Source: Microbacteriaceae bacterium
Lineage (GTDB): Bacteria; Actinomycetota; Actinomycetes; Actinomycetales; Microbacteriaceae
Length of the DNA stretch: 41,389 bases
Reading direction: 5' to 3'
NCBI GenBank assembly: GCA_025465035.1
Contig: JAODMH010000123.1
Location: 1-41,389 of the forward strand
In this document: positions 32,719 through 41,389 of the stretch, one piece after another
Layout of the letters: each line of letters starts with the position of its first letter
Numbering within the stretch: the stretch's first letter is position 1
Notes under the pieces: model-generated
Database searches by the model: none
Told to the model about the DNA's origin: nothing
The model's input: the letters and a program-made list of their open reading frames with translations, nothing else
Position numbers and translations under genes: made by a program

Positions 32719-33249
32719 CTACTCCCCGGGCGGAGAGTCGACCGACACCTTCTGGGGCAGTTCCCCGGTGCGATAGAAGTTGAACGCCTTCGCGACCTTC
32801 TCGGGAGAGCCCGCGACCACGAGGGTGTCGCCGGGAAAGACCTTGAAGTCGTCGGCCGGGGCCGGGTTGGCGGACTCTCCGCGCACGACCGCGACCACGG
32901 TGAGCCCCACGACACCGTGGAGGGCGAGGTTGCCGAGCTGCTGGCCGGCGATGTGGTCGTCATAGTCGACGGTGAACCAGTCGATACTGAGGCCGGGGAT
33001 CTGGTCGAGCTTGTCGAGTCCTTCGGTGATGCGCGTTCCACCGAGAAGCTCTGCGAGGGTGTGGGCCTCGTCTTCGCTCAGACGCAGGGAGACCTTGTTG
33101 GCATCCGATCCGTCTTCTTCATCGGCGAAGGTGATCAGGTCGCTGTGGCCAGAGCGGTGGGTGATGACGCCGGCCTTGCCGCCATCGGCGGTGACGAAGG
33201 TGTGCAGAACACCCACTCCGGGAAGCTTGACCCGACGTACGTCGACCAT
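32719..33249 (-). CDS. Antiporter regulatory subunit with TrkA-C domain (KhtT-like)
   Basis: The 176-residue protein has an N-terminal beta-rich region (MVDVRRVKLPGVGVLHTFVT) and a C-terminal TrkA-C (RCK_C) domain with GLTVVAVVRG, PGDTLVVAGSPEKVAKAF. In KhtT this domain binds cyclic di-AMP and gates the KhtU antiporter; whether this one does is unknown. The start ATG 33249 has AAGGAG about 7 nt upstream; the much longer in-frame ORF is spurious. It is first in the run to guaA. Confidence 0.87.
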   Translation of the reverse strand: MVDVRRVKLPGVGVLHTFVTADGGKAGVITHRSGHSDLITFADEEDGSDANKVSLRLSEDEAHTLAELLGGTRITEGLDKLDQIPGLSIDWFTVDYDDHIAGQQLGNLALHGVVGLTVVAVVRGESANPAPADDFKVFPGDTLVVAGSPEKVAKAFNFYRTGELPQKVSVDSPPGE

Positions 33250-33268
33250 GAAATGACTCCTTGAAACT

Positions 33269-33287
33269 TGGGATTCATCCCAGTCTA
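33269..33287. promoter_or_regulatory. Predicted -10 and palindrome upstream of khtT-like gene
   Basis: On the minus strand TAGACT (33282-33287) is a candidate -10. Directly downstream, at the expected start point, lies the palindrome TGGGATTCATCCCA (33269-33282). It could be an operator or a 5'-end hairpin. Confidence 0.4.
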
Positions 33288-33355
33288 CCGGGCCCTCCCC
33301 CGCCACTCGCAGGCGTTCGCGGGCGGCGGAGTTGCCGCACGCACCGCGCGCGACG

Positions 33356-35086
33356 CTACTTCGCGCTGATGATGTCCGGCGCCTCGAGCCGCACGCGGTC
33401 GGCCGACTCGTCGTCGGGCTCGAGCTGGCTCGCGCGCTCGGCGGCCACACGCTTGAGGTAGTTGTTGACCTCGCGATCGAGCCGCTCCGCATCCCAGCCG
33501 AGCACCTCGCCCATGAGTCTCGCCGCGACGGGCGCGGCAGAGACTCCGCGGTCCCAGGCCTCGATCGAGATCCGGGTGCGGCGAGCGAGGACGTCCTCCA
33601 GGTGCAGAGCGCTTTCGTGGGTCGCCGCGTAGACGACCTCGGCTTCGAGGTAGTCATCGGCGCCGGGAAGCGGATTGCCGAGCGACGGCGTCTCGCGGAT
33701 GAGGTCGAGCAGTTCATCCGTCAGCACGCCGTAGCGGTTGAGCAGATGCTCGATCCGCACCTTGTGCACCCCGAACGCTCTGGCGATCTTCGCGCGCTTG
33801 TTCCACGCGGCCTGATACCCCTCGGCACCGAGCAGACCGATGTCCTGGGTCACGCTCTTCGGGACGTTGGCGTCGAGAGCCGAGACGGCGGCATCGATCG
33901 CGTCTTTCGCCATGACGCGGTAGGTGGTCCACTTGCCACCGGCGATCACCACCAGTCCGGGAACGCTGTGCGCCACGAGGTGTTCGCGCGACAGCTTCGA
34001 CGTCTGCTCCGACTCACCGGCGAGCAGCGGGCGCAGGCCCGCGTACACGCCCTCGACGTCTTCGCGTGTCAACGGCACCGCGAGCACCTTGTTGACGTGT
34101 TCCAGGATGTAGTCGATGTCTGCCGCTGTCGCCGCTGGGTGAGCCTTGTCGAGATGCCAGTCGGTGTCGGTCGTCCCCACCAGCCAGTGGCGGCCCCACG
34201 GGATCACGAAGAGCACGCTCTTCTCGGTGCGGAGGATGAGCCCCACCATCGACTGGAACCTGTCACGCGGCACCACGAGGTGCACGCCCTTGGAGGCCCT
34301 GACCTTGAACTGACCGCGTTCTCCCACCATTGACTGGGTGTCATCCGTCCACACACCGGTGGCGTTGACGACCTGCTTCGCCTTGATCTCGAACCGCTCG
34401 CCTGTCTCGAGGTCGTGTGCCTTGACGCCGACGACGCGCTCGCCGACCTTGAGAAAGCCCTCGACCCGCACGCGGCTGGCAACGTGCGCGCCGTAAAAGG
34501 ATGCCGTGCGCGCGAGCGACGCGACATAGCGGGCGTCGTCGACCTGAGCGTCGTAATAGGTGATGCCGCCGATCATCGCGTCATGGGCGAGGCTCGGAGC
34601 AGCACGCATCACCTGACCCCTGGTGAGGTGACGGTGGTGCGGCACGCCGGGAGGGCGGCCGCCCGTGTAGCTGAGCACGTCGTAGAGCAACATGCCGGCA
34701 CCGATATATATGCGTTCGAAGAAGCGCCTGTTGAGCGGATAGAGGAAGCGCACCGGCTTCACCAGGTGCGGGGCGATGCGCTGCAACAGCAGACCGCGCT
34801 CCTTGAGCGCCTCGCGCACGAGGCGGAAGTCGAGTTGTTCGAGATAGCGGATGCCGCCGTGCACGAGCTTGGACGAGCGACTCGACGTACCGCTGGCCCA
34901 GTCCCGCCCCTCCACCATGCCGACACTCAGGCCTCGGGTCACGGCGTCCAGCGCGCTCCCCGTTCCGACGATGCCGCCGCCGACGACGAGAATGTCCAGT
35001 TCTTTCGTTTTCAGAGCGGCGATGGCCGCGAGACGCTCCTCCGGCCCAAGTTTTGATGAGCGCGTTACCGTCTTGAGTTTGGCCAT
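33356..35086 (-). CDS. glpD: Glycerol-3-phosphate dehydrogenase (FAD-dependent)
   Basis: GlpD oxidises glycerol 3-phosphate to dihydroxyacetone phosphate at the membrane, passing electrons to quinone. The 576 residues have an FAD dinucleotide motif DILVVGGGIVGTGSALDAVT, then GTSSRSSKLVHGGIRYLE, VNATGVWTDD and a C-terminal domain after about residue 400. The start ATG 35086 has GGAGG 6 nt upstream; an in-frame extension to 35125 is unsupported. It lies 16 nt after guaB3 and is probably co-transcribed with it. Confidence 0.94.
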   Translation of the reverse strand: MAKLKTVTRSSKLGPEERLAAIAALKTKELDILVVGGGIVGTGSALDAVTRGLSVGMVEGRDWASGTSSRSSKLVHGGIRYLEQLDFRLVREALKERGLLLQRIAPHLVKPVRFLYPLNRRFFERIYIGAGMLLYDVLSYTGGRPPGVPHHRHLTRGQVMRAAPSLAHDAMIGGITYYDAQVDDARYVASLARTASFYGAHVASRVRVEGFLKVGERVVGVKAHDLETGERFEIKAKQVVNATGVWTDDTQSMVGERGQFKVRASKGVHLVVPRDRFQSMVGLILRTEKSVLFVIPWGRHWLVGTTDTDWHLDKAHPAATAADIDYILEHVNKVLAVPLTREDVEGVYAGLRPLLAGESEQTSKLSREHLVAHSVPGLVVIAGGKWTTYRVMAKDAIDAAVSALDANVPKSVTQDIGLLGAEGYQAAWNKRAKIARAFGVHKVRIEHLLNRYGVLTDELLDLIRETPSLGNPLPGADDYLEAEVVYAATHESALHLEDVLARRTRISIEAWDRGVSAAPVAARLMGEVLGWDAERLDREVNNYLKRVAAERASQLEPDDESADRVRLEAPDIISAK

Positions 35087-35102
35087 GACTGCCTCCGTCG
35101 TG

Positions 35103-36221
35103 TTACTTGTGGTACGGGGCAACAACCACTTCGACCCGCTGGAATTCCTTGAGATCGGAGTATCCGGTTGTCGCCATCGACCGGCGCAGGGCGCCGACTA
35201 GGTTCACTGTGCCATCCGCGACTGTGGATGGCCCGAAAAGGATCTCCTCGAGCGGAGCGACCGAGCCGACCTCGACCCGGTTTCCGCGCGGGAGTTGATT
35301 GTGGTGCGCCTCGGCACCCCAGTGCCAGCCGCCGCCGGGGGCTTCCGTGGCGCGGGCGAGCGTCGAGCCGAGCATGACCGCGTCGGCTCCCACGGAGAAA
35401 GCCTTCGCGATATCCCCGGACGTCCCGAGGCCGCCGTCCGCGATGACGTGCACGGAGCGGCCGCCCGACTCGTCCATGTAGTCGCGGCGTGCGCCTGCGA
35501 CATCCGCCACCGCCGTCGCCATGGGAGCGTGGATGCCGAGGCTCGCGCGCGTGGTCGACGCAGCACCACCGCCGAAGCCGACGAGCACGCCGGCCGCGCC
35601 AGTGCGCATGAGGTGCAACGCAGGGGTGTAACCGGCGGCGCCTCCCACGATGACGGGGACGTCGAGCTCGTAGATGAACTTCTTGAGGTTGAGCGGTTCC
35701 TGGTTCTTGGAGACGTGCTCCGCGCTGACGGTTGTGCCGCGGATGACGAAGAGGTCAACGCCCGCCTCGACCACGGTCTGATAGAGCTCCTGGGTGCGCT
35801 GGGGCGAGAGGGCGCCGGCGACGGTGACGCCGGCGGCGCGAATCTCTTCAAGCCTGGTCTTCACGAGCTCTGGTTTGATGGGCTCGTCGTAGATCGTCTG
35901 CATGCGCGTGGTGGCGTCGCCAGACGGAAGCGAACGGATCTCCTCGAGCAGCGGCTCCGGGTTCTCGTAGCGGGTCCAGAGGCCCTCGAGGTCGAGTACG
36001 CCGAGGCCGCCGAGCTTGCCCATGAGGATGGCCGTCGCCGGGGACACGACGGAGTCCATGGGTGCCGCGAGGAACGGAATGGAGAACTGGTAGGCATCGA
36101 TGCTCCAGTTGACGGACACATCCTGCGGGTCGCGAGTACGTCGATTCGGCACAATGGCTATGTCGTCGAAGGCATACACCCGGCGAGCGCGCTTGGCGCG
36201 GCCTATCTCTACGTCACTCAC
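35103..36221 (-). CDS. guaB3: GuaB3 family IMP dehydrogenase/GMP reductase-like protein
   Basis: The 372 residues form an IMPDH-type barrel without CBS domains, as in actinobacterial GuaB3: YAFDDIAIVPNRRTRDPQDV, LAAPMDSVVSP and VHVIADGGLGTSGDIAKAFS. The catalytic loop reads GGAASTTRASLG, so Ser (about residue 222, codon TCG at 35556-35558) stands where IMPDH and GMP reductase have Cys. Some GuaB3 proteins are GMP reductases; without the Cys this one may be inactive or regulatory. The GTG start has TAGGCT (36228-36233) exactly 6 nt upstream, predicted leaderless. Confidence 0.88.
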   Translation of the reverse strand: MSDVEIGRAKRARRVYAFDDIAIVPNRRTRDPQDVSVNWSIDAYQFSIPFLAAPMDSVVSPATAILMGKLGGLGVLDLEGLWTRYENPEPLLEEIRSLPSGDATTRMQTIYDEPIKPELVKTRLEEIRAAGVTVAGALSPQRTQELYQTVVEAGVDLFVIRGTTVSAEHVSKNQEPLNLKKFIYELDVPVIVGGAAGYTPALHLMRTGAAGVLVGFGGGAASTTRASLGIHAPMATAVADVAGARRDYMDESGGRSVHVIADGGLGTSGDIAKAFSVGADAVMLGSTLARATEAPGGGWHWGAEAHHNQLPRGNRVEVGSVAPLEEILFGPSTVADGTVNLVGALRRSMATTGYSDLKEFQRVEVVVAPYHK

Positions 36222-36267
36222 AGCTCAAGCCTACCCGCGGTCGCCGAGCGCGGCTCCTGACCCGACC

Positions 36268-36399
36268 TCGCGGCGGAGAAAACGCCTGCCCCGGCGGAGC
36301 GGCGCGCTCGCGGCGGAGAAAACGCCCCCGGCGGCGGAGAAAACGTATCGCGGAGGCAGTCGTTACTCCTTCCGCGAGGTATTTACTCCGCCGCGAGGA
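36268..36399 (+). repeat. Left box array flanking the nuclease-like gene
   Basis: CGGCGGAG boxes start at 36271, 36292, 36311 and 36332, and a shortened box (CGGAGG) at 36351. Spacings are 21, 19, 21 and 19 bp. TCG precedes boxes 1, 3 and 5, so the unit is 40 bp. Three spacers begin AAAACG. Two boxes in the opposite orientation follow: CTCCTTCCGCGAGG (from 36366) and CTCCGCCGCGAGG (from 36386), 20 bp apart and inside the 3' end of the neighbouring gene. The array lies just upstream of the guaB3 promoter and mirrors the array at 37403-37527. Confidence 0.8.
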
Positions 36400-37322
36400 A
36401 TACCGGCGTCGAGCAGGAGTCGCTCGAGGCGGGGTGGGGCTGCCACATGCTCCGTGAGGATGCGGGTGACGCCACATCCCCGCCTCCTCAACCGATCCTC
36501 GCGCTTCTTCTCCCGCCAGACCACGTCGCCGGGGTCGCCATGGGTGAACTCGTTCCTGGTGTACTTGGCCTTTCCGTCGAACTCCGCAACCCCCATGACC
36601 TCTCGCCAGAGGAAATCGGGGTGCATCGCACCCTCACTGTCCCGAATCTCGACCTGCAACTCTGGTCGAGCAAAACCGAGCAAATGGATCACGGCACGAC
36701 ATTGAGACTCGCCGAACGAGTCGGAGAGCCCTGTGGCAAACCCGCTGACCCGCCGAAGGTGCCGTTCGCCCGTGCGCGGACGAAGTCTCGCAAGCTCATC
36801 GAAGAGTTCATCGACAGTGATCGCGAGCGGGTTCTTTCTCCAGAGCGCCCAGTCCACCGATCCGATGGCATCCGCAAAAGAGTGCACACGAGCGACGTCC
36901 AGAGCGGTTCTCGCAAGGCTGGTCGCCGTCATGCCGTGCACCGTTTCGATCGTCGCTGTCGCGAAGCCGACCGCCGATGCTCTCACCCCTGGATCCGATC
37001 GTCCGCCGCCGCGCCACTCGTCCAGCACCGAAACCTCAGCGGGCCAGTCGCCCGCGATTGGCATCCCCCACGCCGCCGCAGCCGATGTGCCGGCCAGCAC
37101 GATCGGACGACCGGTTGCGGCAATCACCGCTCGTGCGCGCAGGAGATGCCGTTGGCGCCCGGAAAGGCCGTGCCAGAGACGGCTCTCCACATAGGCGCCG
37201 CGACGGATCGCGACAAGCCTTCCGTTCGCGACCTCACGTCTCAGGCCTCGGGTGTCGTCGATATGATCACGAATGCTGCCGGCCAGGATGAGGCCGTCGC
37301 GGGCGAGTGCCGAAAAGTCCAT
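36363..37322 (-). CDS. AbiEi-like winged-helix protein with PD-(D/E)XK nuclease motif
   Basis: The first ~60 of 319 residues resemble the AbiEi antitoxin winged helix (REVANGRLVAIRRGAYVE). The C-terminal part resembles DUF559/Vsr-type nucleases: HPDF (Asp about 235), then VAEFDGKAKY (DGK about 248-250) and REDRLRRRG, which fit a PD-(D/E)XK active site. Substrate and role are unknown. ATG 37322 has AATGCT 6 nt upstream. It separates guaB3 from guaB, usually neighbours in actinobacteria. Inverted box arrays flank it, and its last 13 codons (GIPRGGVNTSRKE) lie in the left array. Confidence 0.7.
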   Translation of the reverse strand: MDFSALARDGLILAGSIRDHIDDTRGLRREVANGRLVAIRRGAYVESRLWHGLSGRQRHLLRARAVIAATGRPIVLAGTSAAAAWGMPIAGDWPAEVSVLDEWRGGGRSDPGVRASAVGFATATIETVHGMTATSLARTALDVARVHSFADAIGSVDWALWRKNPLAITVDELFDELARLRPRTGERHLRRVSGFATGLSDSFGESQCRAVIHLLGFARPELQVEIRDSEGAMHPDFLWREVMGVAEFDGKAKYTRNEFTHGDPGDVVWREKKREDRLRRRGCGVTRILTEHVAAPPRLERLLLDAGIPRGGVNTSRKE

Positions 37323-37402
37323 GCGCAGAGCATTCGCCACACAACACTCCCGATCGGCGTGATTCGAGCAATCGGTGGGCTATCCCACCACCTGCCGCGT
37401 GT

Positions 37403-37540
37403 GGCGGAGGAGATACCGCGTCGCGGAGGTAGATATGACTCCGTCCGCGAGCAGCTCTCTCCGCCGTGGAAAGAGGATGCTCCGCCGCGAGGTACCTGCT
37501 CCGCCGCAGGCGGCCGTTGCTCCGCCGCGACGCTCCGGAG
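37403..37540 (-). repeat. Right box array flanking the nuclease-like gene, inverted copy
   Basis: Read on the minus strand, boxes CGGCGGAG start at 37527, 37506, 37487 and 37466, with a variant CGGACGGAG at 37447. Spacings are again 21, 19, 21 and 19 bp, and TCG precedes boxes 1, 3 and 5, while the spacer sequences differ from those on the left. Two opposite-orientation boxes (CTCCGCGA from 37428 and CCTCCGCC from 37410) follow toward the gene. The array begins about 20 bp after the guaB stop. A CTCCGGAG palindrome lies at 37533-37540. Confidence 0.8.
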
Positions 37541-37546
37541 GAGGGA

Positions 37547-40652
<3,106 letters not shown>

Positions 40653-40661
40653 GGACCTCCC

Positions 40662-41389
40662 ATGGACTGGAATTTCATCCCGCTGGCATTCGGCCAGATT
40701 GTTTCGCCCCTCACCATCGGTTACGCCCTTGCGGCGCTGGGTCTCGCCGTACACTTCGGTTTCACCGGCCTGCTCAACTTCGGTCAGGCGGGATTTATGG
40801 CGGTCGGCGGATATTTCTTCGCGATCACGACGGTCAAGTTCAACTGGCCGCTCTGGGCCGCCCTCATCGCCTGTGTGGTCGGAGCGATCATCTTCGCTCT
40901 GCTGCTCGGCATCCCGACGCTCCGGCTGAGGGCCGACTATCTGAGCATCGTGACGATCGCTGCCGCGGAAATCGTGCGCTACACCGTGAAGACCCCGGAT
41001 ATCAGCCCGCTCACGGGTGGCTCTGACGGCATCAACGGCGCTTCGCGTGACTTCTACAGCCTCAACCCGCTTCCGGATATCCAGTACGGTTACGGCGTTC
41101 TCACCTACAACAACAACCAGGTCTGGTCGATCATCATCGGATGGACGGTCGTGATCGTCGCTGCCCTCCTCGTCTGGCAGCTCATGCGCAGCCCGTGGGG
41201 TCGAATCGTCAAGGGCATCCGCGAAGACGAGGATGCGGTGCGCAGTCTCGGCAAAAACGTCACCTGGTACAAAATGCAGTCGCTGATCCTCGGTGGAGTG
41301 CTCGGCGCGCTCGGCACCGTACTCGTGATCATCCCGACCTCGCTGCAGCCGGACAACTACGGCACGCAGACGACGTTCTTCCTGTACAC
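40662..41389 (+). CDS. livM: Branched-chain amino acid ABC permease (LivM type), partial
   Basis: The frame is open from ATG 40662 to the window end (242 codons), so the C-terminus is missing. It begins MDWNFIPLAFGQIVSPLTIG and shows the LivM landmarks GFTGLLNFGQAGFMAVGGY, LRADYLSIVTIAAAEIVRYT, GGSDGINGA and SPWGRIVKGIREDEDAVRSL (the loop that docks to the ATPase). It is 9 nt after livH and co-transcribed with it; ATPase and binding-protein genes are expected downstream. AGGGA lies about 6 nt before the ATG. Confidence 0.92.
   Translation, partial: MDWNFIPLAFGQIVSPLTIGYALAALGLAVHFGFTGLLNFGQAGFMAVGGYFFAITTVKFNWPLWAALIACVVGAIIFALLLGIPTLRLRADYLSIVTIAAAEIVRYTVKTPDISPLTGGSDGINGASRDFYSLNPLPDIQYGYGVLTYNNNQVWSIIIGWTVVIVAALLVWQLMRSPWGRIVKGIREDEDAVRSLGKNVTWYKMQSLILGGVLGALGTVLVIIPTSLQPDNYGTQTTFFLY

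Noticed and set aside
30544-33264. A 906-codon open frame on the plus strand
   Set aside because: It lies antisense to SURF1, the antiporter and KhtT-like genes, which have clear family motifs. The product is a low-complexity Arg/Asp/Glu-rich sequence, as expected from the complement of GC-rich coding DNA.
36268-36399. CRISPR-like array
   Set aside because: The repeated core is only 8 bp, intervals are 11 or 13 nt, the same array is inverted at 37403-37527, and there are no cas genes. It is better described as phased boxes.

Overview
The window is GC-rich, densely coded chromosomal DNA from a high-GC actinobacterium, most likely a member of the Microbacteriaceae. The evidence is the gene families present (PerM-type DUF6350 protein, GuaB3, DUF3817, SURF1, HTH_42/AlkZ-like protein), frequent GTG starts, and many apparently leaderless starts in which a TANNNT-like -10 box lies exactly 6 nt before the start codon. 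The gene order pcrA, sucC, sucD, perM, purN, purH matches the order I recall from mycobacteria (uvrD1-sucC-sucD-...-Rv0955-purN-purH). No rRNA, tRNA, insertion sequence, prophage or CRISPR array was seen.

Layout. 1-1192: 5' part of icd, a GNAT gene broken near its start by an in-frame amber codon, and an alkyltransferase-like (ATL) gene. 1333-5320: a heterodimeric ABC exporter preceded by a 26-residue leader peptide and a hairpin (likely attenuation), then a strong terminator. 5343-6947: a cysteine-free HesB/IscA-like protein and a membrane-anchored dimethylargininase fusion. 7181-15412: purine genes (perM-purN-purH), a dhaKLM operon and sucCD. 15643-22570: an MpaB/DUF2236 oxygenase, an AlkZ-like protein, PcrA helicase, a glycerophosphodiesterase, a zinc-ribbon protein, a small membrane protein and a YccA/Bax-inhibitor protein. 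22715-28412: accessory genes, namely a flavin monooxygenase, a GNAT, an MFS pump with divergent TetR and a large operator, an alpha/beta hydrolase, a vapBC toxin-antitoxin pair and a VOC protein. 28565-33249: KhtT-KhtU-SURF1-DUF3817-guaA in one tight run. 33356-39049: glpD, guaB3, an inserted predicted nuclease gene flanked by inverted box arrays, and guaB. 39270-end: LivH and LivM permeases of a branched-chain amino acid ABC importer; LivM runs off the end.

How the genes fit together. GMP synthesis is covered by guaB and guaA with the paralogue guaB3, and late IMP synthesis by purN and purH. Glycerol and dihydroxyacetone use is covered by glpQ, glpD and dhaKLM. The TCA genes icd and sucCD share a near-palindromic box overlapping the predicted -35 region, which suggests one regulator.

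The most unusual structure is at 36268-37527. A single gene (AbiEi-like winged helix plus PD-(D/E)XK nuclease motif) sits between guaB3 and guaB. On each side are five GGCGGAG boxes at identical spacings of 21, 19, 21 and 19 bp, the two arrays inverted relative to each other, although the sequence between boxes differs. Next in interest are the ABC-exporter leader peptide, a guaA gene whose only well-placed start is ATT, the shared TCA box, the amber-interrupted GNAT, and two unusual fusions (membrane-DDAH and secreted-domain-LivH).
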